64,000 nt of DNA from Helicobacter sp. NHP19-003 (GCF_019703305.1 NZ_AP024814.1:62001-126000), one strand, 5' to 3'; shown: positions 9,074 to 17,196, counted from the first letter of the stretch. Translations and numbers: made by a program. The notes: generated by a model not told the origin, from the sequence alone.

Positions 9074-10402
9074 CTATGCTAAAAAGTATAGACAACCCAT
9101 GCTCACCGCCCCCGCATACGCAAATCCTACCAACAAATAACCAATGATACTGCGCGCATCTAGGCCTACAATTCCAAGCAAGGGCAAGGCAAAAAAAGGC
9201 TGGATCATATTCGTCCAGGCATCTCCCCACGCAATGGCCATGCTTGTAACAGCCGGATTAACCCCCAAGGCCACCCCACTGGGGATTAAAACCGGGCCTT
9301 GCACAGCAAACTGTCCGCCTCCACTGGGAATAAAAATGTTAAGTACCCCTGCACTCAAATAGCTCAAGAGGGCAAAATTGTCTTTAGAGGCAATGTGGGA
9401 AAACAAATTAGCCAGCGTGGTTGCAAAACTAATCCCATCTGCATTCTTAAGACCCATTACCCCAATAATTCCCGCATAGAGAGGAAAGAGCAAAACAATG
9501 CCTGTAGTGCTTTTAAGGTCCTGTTCCATAGTCTTAAAATATTTTTGCGGACTTCTGTGGGCCAACAATCCCAGAAATAAAAATATTAAAATCAAGGTAT
9601 TTAGATTGAGGGTGAACCCTTTGTAAATAAAAGTAATGGCAAGATAAATTATCCCCAAAAAGCCTAAGAAAGAGCCCAAGATTTGGCTGTTATCTAGGCG
9701 GTTAGCAAAGCAATCTAAAGAGGATGTGGGCGACGGATCTTCTTTCAACACACTAGAATCAATGGTGGTTGGATTTTTAGGATGCAAAAGCATATTGATC
9801 AGAGGCAACCCCGCGAGCAATAAACCCACCATGCTTAAATTAAGGGGCGTAAAGAGGGTGTGGCTTAGAGGAATGGGGGTGGTGATCACCCCGCCACTTA
9901 GCTTACCTAAGTCCCCATCATTAGTGGCGATTTTTAGTGGAATGCTCCCAGATAGTCCGCCATGCCAAATCAAAAATCCCGAATAGGCACTAGCCACAAG
10001 TAAGGGGTAATCCACTCCCTTAACTTGACGCGCCAAGACTTTGGATAAAACCGCCCCTACCACTAACCCAAAACCCCAACTAAGCCAACAACAAATGAGG
10101 GATATAAAGGTGATGGTCCAAACTGCCATTTTTGGGGTCTTAACCCTAGAGGCTAGGGTGTTAAAAAATTGTTTCACCCCATTGGATTGGGCAAGCGCAA
10201 TGCCAGTGGCTAGCAATAAGAGCATCTGCATGGAGAATTTGAGCAATAAAAATAAACTCTCCCCCCACTTGCCTAAAATAGATGCCACCCCTAAACCTGT
10301 AGTTACAACGGCCCCTACTATTGCAATAGCCGTCAATAAAATCGCAAAGATAAAGGGAGAAGGAAAGTAATTTTGCAATAACACGACCAGCCATCTAATC
10401 AT
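9074..10402 (-). CDS. atoE: Short-chain fatty acid transporter, AtoE family
   Basis: The protein of about 442 residues has about ten to twelve hydrophobic segments and the AtoE-family signature G-G-G-Q-F-A-V-Q-G-P in the C-terminal half (near 9260-9300). The family moves short-chain fatty acids such as acetoacetate or butyrate across the inner membrane. I chose ATG at 10402 because AAGGGG lies 7-8 bases before it; an upstream in-frame TTG at 10432 has no clear ribosome site. In H. pylori atoE sits beside the scoAB acetoacetate CoA-transferase genes. No such genes are present here. Confidence 0.88.
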   Translation of the reverse strand: MIRWLVVLLQNYFPSPFIFAILLTAIAIVGAVVTTGLGVASILGKWGESLFLLLKFSMQMLLLLATGIALAQSNGVKQFFNTLASRVKTPKMAVWTITFISLICCWLSWGFGLVVGAVLSKVLARQVKGVDYPLLVASAYSGFLIWHGGLSGSIPLKIATNDGDLGKLSGGVITTPIPLSHTLFTPLNLSMVGLLLAGLPLINMLLHPKNPTTIDSSVLKEDPSPTSSLDCFANRLDNSQILGSFLGFLGIIYLAITFIYKGFTLNLNTLILIFLFLGLLAHRSPQKYFKTMEQDLKSTTGIVLLFPLYAGIIGVMGLKNADGISFATTLANLFSHIASKDNFALLSYLSAGVLNIFIPSGGGQFAVQGPVLIPSGVALGVNPAVTSMAIAWGDAWTNMIQPFFALPLLGIVGLDARSIIGYLLVGFAYAGAVSMGCLYFLA

Positions 10403-10514
10403 CAAATACCCCTTTTCATTGTTTAAGTTCAAAAATTAAAAACCAAGTGGGGGTAGAATTTGCTTAAAAAGAAGACTTGGACCACATTTTTGTCTTGCAG
10501 AAGTTGAAAATAGT

Positions 10515-10706
10515 AGCATCTAGTTTTAAGTCCGCATAACTACCATCAGGACACGCTTGTCAAAACAGGGGGATTTCAGCAAACCTCGCCAACGCCTACA
10601 AAGTCCTGAAAGATGAAAAAGAACGATGCGCACCACAAGCACCTTTTAGACCAGCAAAAAGTGAGAGGGCAGCGGCTTTCAAAGGTGTTTTTAAATCCCT
10701 AAACGG
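10515..10706 (+). pseudogene. Possible remnant of a J-domain (DnaJ-like) gene
   Basis: Three consecutive plus-strand pieces in different frames resemble a J-domain in the right order. The first is Y-H-Q-D-T-L-V-K-T-G near 10540 (compare YHPD). The second is A-N-A-Y-K-V-L-K-D-E-K-E-R at 10586-10626 (compare helix IV, AYxVLxDxxKR). The third is D-A-H-H-K-H-L-L-D-Q-Q from about 10624, running to a stop at 10700. Frame changes and loss of the HPD proline indicate a dead gene. It fills most of the gap between atoE and the glycosyltransferase gene. The match is short and made by eye. Confidence 0.35.
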
Positions 10707-11443
10707 CTTTTTAACACCCCCCAAATTTTATACGGATACCTCAAAAGCATGGTGGCCATGTTGGCTTTAATTCCATTTTCCCTGCATGCCCTTAAGTTTT
10801 CCTTGTTGGCTTGCCACAGACTCTTTAGCCCCTGCGTGCTCACCCCCCCCACGCCCATTTGCACCCACACGCAAGGCACATACACCGCCCTTAAGCCCGC
10901 CACAACCAAAGTCCTTAGCAAGAACTCATAATCGGCGGCGATTTTATAATCTATTTTATAGCCCCCAAAGCGGGTATAAATTTCCCTACGCACAAAAAGG
11001 GTCGGGTGTGCCGGGACTTTGCCGTAAAAAAACCCCTTTTTGCTGAAATGCCCGCTCACATAGTGGCGCACGATCTTAGAGCCTTTGACATACACCAAAT
11101 CCGCATACACCATGTCCGCTTGTGGGTGCGCTTGAAACGCCTCGCGCACTTGCGCCAGCACGCTAGAATCTGCGTAACAATCATCGCTATTGAGTATCCC
11201 TACGATCTCGCCCTTAGACAAGGCGATGCCCTTGTTCATCGCATCGTAAAGCCCCTTGTCTGGACCGCTAGAGACTTGCAAATGGGGGTAGGCTTTTAAA
11301 AGCTCTAGGGTGTTGTCCGTGCTCCCCCCGTCTATGATTAAATGCTCCATTGGGGGCGTGCTTTGCATGGCGACAGACTCAACGCTCTTTTCTATCGTTT
11401 TTGCCCCGTTTAAAACGGGGGTGATGAGGGAGATATTAATAAT
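10691..11443 (-). CDS. Family 2 glycosyltransferase lacking a normal start codon (phase-variable or fused)
   Basis: GT2 enzyme with N-S-D-D as its DxD-like metal site and I-I-D-G-G-S-T-D-N-T as nucleotide-binding segment. The natural N-terminus I-S-L-I-T-P-V-L-N-G-A-K is encoded at about 11437-11402, yet no ATG, GTG or TTG precedes it. In this frame a TAA lies just before a run of eight G (11444-11451). The first in-frame ATG is at 11368, after the first beta strand. With seven or ten G the upstream NYN gene would read straight into this frame. The protein likely adds a sugar to a surface polysaccharide; the acceptor is unknown. Confidence 0.8.
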   Translation of the reverse strand: MINISLITPVLNGAKTIEKSVESVAMQSTPPMEHLIIDGGSTDNTLELLKAYPHLQVSSGPDKGLYDAMNKGIALSKGEIVGILNSDDCYADSSVLAQVREAFQAHPQADMVYADLVYVKGSKIVRHYVSGHFSKKGFFYGKVPAHPTLFVRREIYTRFGGYKIDYKIAADYEFLLRTLVVAGLRAVYVPCVWVQMGVGGVSTQGLKSLWQANKENLRACRENGIKANMATMLLRYPYKIWGVLKSRLGI

Positions 11444-12242
11444 CCCCCCCCTTTAGACTCTCAAAGGGGTTATTTAGGGGGGTGTAGGGCTTGTGGGCTT
11501 TGGCTTTGGGTTGGGGGATGGTTTCTAAAACTTGCGCCACGCTTAGTGTCCGCACCCCATCGCATGCCCCTTTTAGCTCATCGGGGAAGGGGGGAAACTT
11601 CTCCATGCGCCCAATGAAGGCCTTAAAGACATGCTGGCCTCTGGCAAACTCTAGGGCGGGCACAAAATCGCTATCACGACTAAAGAGCAAAATGTGCCCG
11701 TGTTGGTTGGTTTGGTAAAAATTATCCACCAAATGCGCCATGTCCAGCCCTAAGAGCAAATCCACCTGTTTTTGGCGCACAAACATTTGCTTACGCACGC
11801 TCTCTATTTTAATTTTATCCACCTCTTCAATGCGAGGTACATACTCAAAGAGGATTTTTGCCCTGCCCACCCGCACTTCTTTGGGCATGTCCGTAAATAG
11901 TGTCAAATTGCGGTTAAACTCTTGCACATTGTTGGACCTGCGTATCTTGCTCTCGTAGTCTTTAGGGTAATCGTGCTTATAGGCTTCGATTTGCGCCTTC
12001 AGCTCATCTCTAGCTCTTGCGGCCGCCTCCACAAAGGGCTCGGACACATAAATATACATGCGATAAAGCACCTCATCGGGACGGACAAAGGCTTTAAAAA
12101 ACGCCATGAGCTGGTACATATTGTTGTAGTTGAAACGGGGGGGTTTAAAATCGGGGCAAAACTTTTGCAAATACTCAAAATCCCCACGCAAACACTCCCA
12201 ATCCACAAACACAATCAATTTTGTTTGTTCCATAAAAGGCAT
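11436..12242 (-). CDS. NYN-domain (DUF88/PIN-like) putative RNA nuclease
   Basis: The 268-residue protein starts with V-F-V-D-W-E, like the first acidic motif of NYN/PIN nucleases. It continues with L-L-L-G-L-D-M-A-H-L near residue 164 and L-L-F-S-R-D-S-D-F-V-P near residue 185, which are the later acidic motifs. NYN proteins are usually metal-dependent RNases; the target is unknown. The start at 12242 has AGGAG five bases upstream. The C-terminus ends in E-S-L-K-G-G-D-Y encoded across a G8 run. Finding it inside a glycan gene cluster is unusual. Confidence 0.82.
   Translation of the reverse strand: MPFMEQTKLIVFVDWECLRGDFEYLQKFCPDFKPPRFNYNNMYQLMAFFKAFVRPDEVLYRMYIYVSEPFVEAAARARDELKAQIEAYKHDYPKDYESKIRRSNNVQEFNRNLTLFTDMPKEVRVGRAKILFEYVPRIEEVDKIKIESVRKQMFVRQKQVDLLLGLDMAHLVDNFYQTNQHGHILLFSRDSDFVPALEFARGQHVFKAFIGRMEKFPPFPDELKGACDGVRTLSVAQVLETIPQPKAKAHKPYTPLNNPFESLKGGDY
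11444..11451 (-). repeat. Poly-G tract (G8) at NYN/GT2 junction
   Basis: Eight C on the plus strand give G8 in the coding strand of both neighbours. With G8 the NYN frame ends K-G-G-D-Y-stop. With G7 or G10 it reads K-G-G(-G)-I-I-N-I-S-L-I-T-P, in frame with the glycosyltransferase. The run also forms the only Shine-Dalgarno-like sequence for the GT2. Confidence 0.9.
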
Positions 12243-12344
12243 GGTTTCTCCTAATATTCAAAACATAGACCTAAACTCCAAAACTCTACCATTAATCATT
12301 TCATAGGGGCCTCATGGTAACCTCCTAAATTAGGATTAGCAACA

Positions 12345-13367
12345 TCACAAATACGCCCCCACTTGGGCGTTGTCTTTGGCTTTTAAATCCCAGCCCAAAG
12401 CCCCCTTTGAAAGTGTGGGGTAAGTGCTTTCCATGCCCTCTAAAAGCCCCTTTAAAGCCCCTTGATCTGTGGACTCAAACACAAAGCCATTCACCCCATT
12501 TTCTACAAGTACTTGCGCCCCACACGCCCTACTCACCAAGACGACCAAACCCACCGCCAAAGCCTCCTCCACCACCAAGCCCCAAGTTTCTGCTGTACTT
12601 GGCAAGATCAGTGCATCGTGGGCACATAAAAGGGCGTTCAACTGCGTGTTGGGCACCGCCCCTAAAAAAGACACATTGGCACTAGCCATTTGTTTTAACC
12701 GAGATTCTAGCTCCCCCGTGCCCACAAGGCTTAAACTCAAATGGGGCAATTCTTTAAAAACTTCTAATAAAAACTCTAAATTTTTCACCGCCGTTAAGCG
12801 GGCGATGCAAATGAACTTCTTGGCGTAGGGGCGGGGCTCTCGTTGTCGCTTAGGGGGGTTGATGATCCCCACCCCGTGCATGGTTTTCACCACCCCCTTA
12901 AAGCCCAGAGCCTCTACAAGTTTGGCGTGCAAATCCCCACACACAAAGGCTTTAAAAATCCGCTTTAAAAACAACCTTTTTAAGAGCGCCTTTAGGCCCC
13001 TTGTTTGGCTCTCTATAATGCTAGACTCCACCACTAGGGCATTTTTAGACTTAGGGCTTAGCGTCCACCCCGCCCAAAACTCCACACAATCCCACCCCCC
13101 TAGCAATAAGCATCGATAGGGGTGTTGTTTTAAGATTTTCAAGAGTTTGAGCGCATTGGCAAGAGTGTGGCGCTCTTGCAACGCCCCGCAAAAGAGCACT
13201 TCATGGCCAAACTTGGCATTCTCTAGGGCGTTAAAATCTTTGGCGCGCACCTCCTTAGTGTCCTTAGCCAAAAACACCACGAAAATTTTTAAGTGTGTGG
13301 CTAGGGCATTGTAAAGATTGACCTTGTAAAAAACGGGCAGGGGGGTTACAATGAGATAATCTAGCAC
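12345..13367 (-). CDS. Family 4-like glycosyltransferase (GT-B fold)
   Basis: This 340-residue GT4/GT1 enzyme has the C-terminal donor-binding domain pattern: F-I-C-I-A-R-L-T-A-V-K-N-L near residue 190 and the E-x7-E-like segment S-T-A-E-T-W-G-L-V-V-E-E-A-L near residue 260. It is probably cytoplasmic, building a lipid-linked glycan or LPS. The GTG start at 13367 overlaps the end of the upstream glycosyltransferase by seven bases, and its only ribosome-site-like sequence is the G8 run one base upstream. A 102-base spacer separates it from the NYN gene. Confidence 0.87.
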   Translation of the reverse strand: MLDYLIVTPLPVFYKVNLYNALATHLKIFVVFLAKDTKEVRAKDFNALENAKFGHEVLFCGALQERHTLANALKLLKILKQHPYRCLLLGGWDCVEFWAGWTLSPKSKNALVVESSIIESQTRGLKALLKRLFLKRIFKAFVCGDLHAKLVEALGFKGVVKTMHGVGIINPPKRQREPRPYAKKFICIARLTAVKNLEFLLEVFKELPHLSLSLVGTGELESRLKQMASANVSFLGAVPNTQLNALLCAHDALILPSTAETWGLVVEEALAVGLVVLVSRACGAQVLVENGVNGFVFESTDQGALKGLLEGMESTYPTLSKGALGWDLKAKDNAQVGAYL

Positions 13368-14581
13368 GCCCCCCCCTTCAAACTCTCATACAGCGCGATC
13401 ATCTGCTCTGCCACCTTGTGCTCGCTAAAATGCTCGAGCACGAACGCCCGCGCCTTTGCACTTAAATCTGCGTTATTTTCTAACACCCACTCTAACCCTT
13501 CCCTCAAGTTGGTGGTGTCAAAAGATGGGGCGATGTAGCCGTTTTCTCGATGTTGGATTAAATCCGCAAAACCCCCCACTTTAAACGCCAACACAGGCGT
13601 GCCGCAAGAGAGGCTTTCTAGGGCCATATTGCTCAAGTTTTCTTGGCGGCTGGGCACAATGAGCGCATCTAGGGCGTTGTAAAACGCCACGAGGCTTGCC
13701 GTGTCGTGCAGTGCACCTAAATGGTGGGTTTTAAAGGGCAAATGCGAGGATTTAGTCCTCCCCACCACGACCAACTCCATGTCTAGGGTGCAGGGGCGCA
13801 GGGCTTGCAAGAGCAGGTCGTAACCCTTGATGGGGTCGTTGGTGTCAAGGGCCCCAAAGCCCACAAGCTTTTTAGAAGTGTTTAAGCCCAGTAATTGCCG
13901 ACAAGAGACTTTGTCTAGGGGTTGGTAGCTGTCTGTGTCTATGGGGTTGGGGATGTTGTGATGGGGCTTGTCTTTCAACAGTGCGCTTTGTTTGGATAAA
14001 TGGCAAATCCACGAACTCACCCCCACAATATTAAGATTAGGGGTTTTGGCATACGCGCGTTGTTTCATCTTAAAACCCCAAGTGGCCAAATCGCGCTCAA
14101 AGGGGCTATTTAAAATACAAGAGTGCTTATAGGTGTGCTCGCTCTTATCGGGGTAGTTGTGATCGCCTCCCGTAAAAGCCCACATGTCGTGCAAACTCCA
14201 CACAAGGGGGGCTTTGATTTTCGCCAAATCCCTTAAAGCCAGGGCCCCCCGCCCGATCCAGTGCAAATGCACGATGTCGGGCTTGAGCTCTTTAATGGTG
14301 CTTAAGGGCAGACTAAAGGGCAAGTAGCCCAGATTAAACACCCCTTTTTTGCGCTTGGGATAAAGCAAAATCGGGGCTTTGTCTAAGTAGGGGCGCACGA
14401 ACGCCCACGCTTTGGCTAGCCCGCTCTCAGGGCTTAAAATATGTGGCTCTAATCCCACCCCCCGCCTATCTTGCACCCATATATAGCTTTCTACCCCTTC
14501 TTTTAAAAGTGCGCTGTGTAAACGCAGAGCTGCCCTAGCCGCCCCCCCCGTGAGCGTGGCGTTGATGTGTAAGACCTTCAC
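13361..14581 (-). CDS. Family 4-like glycosyltransferase (GT-B fold)
   Basis: The 406-residue protein begins M-K-V-L-H-I-N-A-T-L-T-G-G-A-A-R-A, the usual glycine-rich acceptor-side start of GT4. It ends with S-R-Q-E-N-L-S-N-M-A-L-E-S-L-S-C-G-T-P near residue 325, containing the paired glutamates that hold the nucleotide sugar. A segment W-S-L-H-D-M-W-A-F-T-G-G-D near residue 128 resembles colanic-acid and O-antigen transferases. The start overlaps the deacetylase stop (ATGA). The C-terminus is E-S-L-K-G-G-A-C, coded across a G8 run. Confidence 0.9.
   Translation of the reverse strand: MKVLHINATLTGGAARAALRLHSALLKEGVESYIWVQDRRGVGLEPHILSPESGLAKAWAFVRPYLDKAPILLYPKRKKGVFNLGYLPFSLPLSTIKELKPDIVHLHWIGRGALALRDLAKIKAPLVWSLHDMWAFTGGDHNYPDKSEHTYKHSCILNSPFERDLATWGFKMKQRAYAKTPNLNIVGVSSWICHLSKQSALLKDKPHHNIPNPIDTDSYQPLDKVSCRQLLGLNTSKKLVGFGALDTNDPIKGYDLLLQALRPCTLDMELVVVGRTKSSHLPFKTHHLGALHDTASLVAFYNALDALIVPSRQENLSNMALESLSCGTPVLAFKVGGFADLIQHRENGYIAPSFDTTNLREGLEWVLENNADLSAKARAFVLEHFSEHKVAEQMIALYESLKGGAC
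13369..13376 (-). repeat. Poly-G tract (G8) at the junction of two GT4 genes
   Basis: With G8 the upstream frame ends K-G-G-A-C-stop. With G9 it would read K-G-G-G-V-L-D-Y-L-I-V, joining directly to the downstream glycosyltransferase. The layout mirrors the tract at 11444-11451. Confidence 0.9.
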
Positions 14582-15359
14582 AGCCTCGCCACCCTGTGCT
14601 CACGGATGCGCCAAATGCCATGCAAGGGCATGTTTTGGGTGAGCATGATGCGGGGCAAGCAAGCCAAAGAATCCTTATGGGCATTAAAGAGCGTGCCCCG
14701 TCTTGTTGTAACGGCACTCCTTAAGCCCAATGCTTTAATGGCTTCAACTTCTCTTAGACCAGCGTCCCCCACGCGCCCAAAGGGGTAGGCAAAGTGCTTG
14801 ACCTCAACGCCTAAGAGTTCCTTTAAAAGTGCATTGCCCGTTTTGATTTCCTCTAGCACTCTCTCTCTCTCTCTCTTAATTTAGCAAGCCTTGGATGGGT
14901 CTTTGTGTGCCCACCGATCGTGCATAGAGGTTCTTTAGCTAGGGCTTTGGCTTGATCTAGGTTTAGCATGCCTGGCTTGTTTATGTAATCGGCGGTGATG
15001 TAGACCGTGAAGGGGGCGTTGTGGGCTTTAAAAACGGGCATGGCATTGGTGTAAGTGGAGGCAAAGCCATCGTCTAAGGTGAAATGCGCGATGTTTTTAA
15101 AGGGCTTGTTTTGTTCTAATAAAGCGCAAATCTCGTCTAAATCCACAAAGGCATAGCCCACTTGTTTAAGGTGGGTTAAAAAGCGATCTAAAAAGGGCAC
15201 GCTTGGGTTGCGGTAGGGGTCTGGGGTTTTGGGGGTGTCTTGCAAAATGTCGTGCAACATGAAAATCACCCCCTGCCCCTTATAATAGCTCTTGGCTAGG
15301 GGGTTGTTAGACAAAAACATGGCCAAAGATTTTAGACTTTCCTTTAAGGTTTGGCGCAT
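14578..15359 (-). pseudogene. Polysaccharide deacetylase, out of frame at an (AG)9 repeat (phase-OFF)
   Basis: Two adjacent frames make one NodB-type carbohydrate esterase. The first part (15359-14853) has the metal motif T-L-D-D-G-F near residue 93 and G-G-H-T-K-T-H-P near residue 147, then runs through the AG repeat as R-E-R-E-R-E-C-stop. The second part (14859-14578) continues with F-A-Y-P-F-G-R, a conserved deacetylase motif. Eight AG units instead of nine join them as R-E-R-V-L-E-E-I-K, giving 260 codons including the stop. The enzyme would remove acetyl groups from a surface or lipid-linked sugar. It lies just behind kdsC and overlaps the next glycosyltransferase start. Confidence 0.88.
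14859..14876 (-). repeat. Dinucleotide repeat (CT)9 / (AG)9 in deacetylase gene
   Basis: Nine perfect CT units on the plus strand (AG on the coding strand) lie inside the deacetylase reading frame. Loss of one unit (or gain of two) restores the frame. Dinucleotide tracts of this length are slippage-prone contingency sites in Helicobacter. Confidence 0.95.
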
Positions 15360-15361
15360 GC

Positions 15362-15856
15362 CTAACTCTTTAGCTCTCTAGGGTTGCCCAGCCACAGATC
15401 AATGAGCGCGCGCACGCCCCCCTCGCCCCCATTTTTAGGCGACACAGCAATGCCGGGTAAAGCCTTCAAGTGGGCGTGGGCATTGGCCACGCAGCCCTTA
15501 AAGCCCACACACTCTAGCACGGGCAAGTCGTTGAGGTCATCGCCCACATAAGCCACATTTTCTAAACCGATGTGCTCTTTGGTGCAGATCTCTTTCACAG
15601 CTTCTAGTTTGCCTTGAGGTCTGCACCCTTGATACAAGTAGTCGATTTTAAGCCTCTTGGCGCGGTGCTCGACTATGGGCGTAACCTCGCCCGTTAAAAT
15701 GCCCGTTTTGATCCCCGCCTCTTTTAAGAGCTCAAAACCGATTCCATCGGCCACGCTGAACTTTTTGAATTGTTGCCCACTTTCTAAACAATACATCCCC
15801 CCATCCGTCAAAGTACCATCGCAATCGCACAAAAAAACCCGAATGCCAGCCATCAT
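15362..15856 (-). CDS. kdsC: KdsC-type HAD phosphatase (3-deoxy-D-manno-octulosonate 8-phosphate phosphatase)
   Basis: This small HAD hydrolase of 164 residues has D-C-D-G-T-L-T-D-G-G at the start (motif I nucleophile), L-T-G-E (motif II) and G-D-D-L-N-D-L (motif IV). It has no cap domain, which is typical of tetrameric KdsC. It would release phosphate from KDO-8-phosphate for the LPS inner core. Nonulosonic-acid pathway phosphatases of the same subfamily look alike, so the substrate is inferred. It is the first gene of the minus-strand glycan cluster and ends two bases before the deacetylase ATG. Confidence 0.85.
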   Translation of the reverse strand: MMAGIRVFLCDCDGTLTDGGMYCLESGQQFKKFSVADGIGFELLKEAGIKTGILTGEVTPIVEHRAKRLKIDYLYQGCRPQGKLEAVKEICTKEHIGLENVAYVGDDLNDLPVLECVGFKGCVANAHAHLKALPGIAVSPKNGGEGGVRALIDLWLGNPRELKS

Positions 15857-16264
15857 TGTCCTTATTTTTATTTGGATTAAGGACCCATTTTAGCACAGCT
15901 TGGGGTACAATCCCCCATTTTTTAAGCATAAGCTCAAGGTTTGAGCTCCCAAATTTTCCAGACAAAAAGATACCCCCATTCATGGGCATTCAGTGTTTCT
16001 AAAAGAGTTTGGCACTTTCCCCACAACCCTCTAAACTCCCAGCGCTCTATTTGGGGCGGCCCGTGCCCTCCACCGCTTGGGTGCATTAGGGTGTCTTGCA
16101 AATTTTGGGGTTTGGTTTGCACTGATGGTTCTCTAGTGCACTGGAGCAGACTTAAACGGAACAAGAGCACAGATTCTCAACACCCACTAAGCGCACTTAA
16201 AAAGCGCAAACCAAGTAGCCACCACGAATAAGAAAGGAAGAAACGGACTCAAGAAAGGGTAAGG
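15857..16264. other. 408-bp intergenic region, possibly an RNA gene
   Basis: There is no convincing protein gene between kdsC and tRNA-Ser. On the plus strand a TACAAT at 15906-15911 could be a -10 element. Downstream, the paired GTGCCC and GGGTGC around 16067-16088 and the flanking CTCCCAGCGC/AGTGCACTGGAG near 16035-16146 could form a long hairpin. The G-U pairs in the first stem favour a plus-strand RNA. I could not match it to SRP RNA, RNase P RNA or tmRNA from their conserved motifs. Confidence 0.3.
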
Positions 16265-16355
16265 TGGCGGACAGGGAGGGATTCGAACCCTCGGTAACCT
16301 TGCAGCTACGCATCCTTAGCAGGGATGTGGTTTCAGCCAACTCACCCACCTGTCC
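16265..16355 (-). tRNA. tRNA-Ser (anticodon GCU)
   Basis: The 91-nt sequence folds with acceptor GGACAGG paired to CCTGTCC, a serine-type long variable arm, the T-loop GGTTCGAATCC and an encoded CCA end. The anticodon loop reads CTGCTAA, giving GCU, which decodes AGC/AGU. Confidence 0.95.
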
Positions 16356-16443
16356 ATAAGCACAAAAGTTAATGTTAATCCAAAACAACTAAAGCCTAGC
16401 TTAATGTGTTAAAATAAACAAATTCTAAACAAAGGACATAAAA

Positions 16444-17160
16444 ATGCTGAATTTAACCACAATCGGGGTCATGGGCGCGATGGCTGAAGAGATCGCCCCC
16501 CTTTTAGCAAAATTCTCCCACCACACCAGCGAGCACATCGGCAACAACACCTACCACCACCTAAAACTACAAAACTTAAACATTGTCCTTGCCTACAGCA
16601 AAATAGGCAAGGTGCATGCCGCCACCACCGCCAGCACTTTGATTTTGCACCACAAAGTCCAAGCCATCCTCTTTAGCGGCGTGGCTGGTGGCCTTGCGCC
16701 CAATTTAGCCATCAACGACCTGCTTTTAGCCACGAAATTATGCCAAGCCGACATTGACCTCACCCCCTTTAACCACCCTTTAGGCTTTATCCCTGAAAGC
16801 AGCGTGTTTGTAGAAAGCGACCCAAAGTTAAACGCCCTTGCCAAAAGCGTGGCGCAAAAACTCAACCTCCCTTTAAAAGAGGGCATCATCGCCACTTGCG
16901 ACCAATTCGTGAGCGACCCCGTGCGCAAACAATCCTTCGTGCAGCACTTCGGGGCAAGTGTCGTGGAGATGGAGGGGGCAAGTTTGGGCTTTGTGTGCCG
17001 CGATTTTAACATCCCCTTTTGTGTGCTAAGAAGTGTGAGCGACACAGCCGATGGCACCGCCCCCACAGACTTTGACGCTTTCTTACACCAAAGTGCCCAG
17101 ATCAGCGCAGATTTTGTCTATACGATGTTGCAAGAATTGGCTACCAGCAAAAGCCTTTAG
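16444..17160 (+). CDS. mtnN: 5'-methylthioadenosine/S-adenosylhomocysteine (aminodeoxyfutalosine) nucleosidase
   Basis: The 238-residue protein matches the MtnN/Pfs family. It begins G-V-M-G-A-M-A-E-E-I, has the catalytic glutamate segment V-V-E-M-E-G-A-S near residue 178 and the base-contacting aspartate in R-S-V-S-D-T-A-D-G near residue 200. In Helicobacter this enzyme recycles S-adenosylhomocysteine and methylthioadenosine and also cleaves aminodeoxyfutalosine in the menaquinone pathway. The start at 16444 has AAAGGA upstream. A strong hairpin plus T-run follows at 17197-17216. Confidence 0.95.
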   Translation: MLNLTTIGVMGAMAEEIAPLLAKFSHHTSEHIGNNTYHHLKLQNLNIVLAYSKIGKVHAATTASTLILHHKVQAILFSGVAGGLAPNLAINDLLLATKLCQADIDLTPFNHPLGFIPESSVFVESDPKLNALAKSVAQKLNLPLKEGIIATCDQFVSDPVRKQSFVQHFGASVVEMEGASLGFVCRDFNIPFCVLRSVSDTADGTAPTDFDAFLHQSAQISADFVYTMLQELATSKSL

Positions 17161-17196
17161 CGGTGTTGTTGCGTGTGGATTTAATGTTTATTTGGG

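Noticed and set aside
11404-11420. Inverted repeat CCCCGTTT-A-AAACGGGG as a terminator after the NYN gene
   Set aside because: On the transcribed (minus) strand it is followed by AAAA, not T, and it codes for T-P-V-L-N-G in the conserved GT2 start.
15900-16200. SRP RNA, RNase P RNA or tmRNA
   Set aside because: The conserved motifs (GGAAGGAAGC for SRP, GAGGAAAGTCC for RNase P, tmRNA ends) are absent on both strands.
15934-16231. Short open frames on both strands between kdsC and tRNA-Ser
   Set aside because: No ribosome sites, unusual residue mix and no family resemblance; the region is better treated as non-coding.
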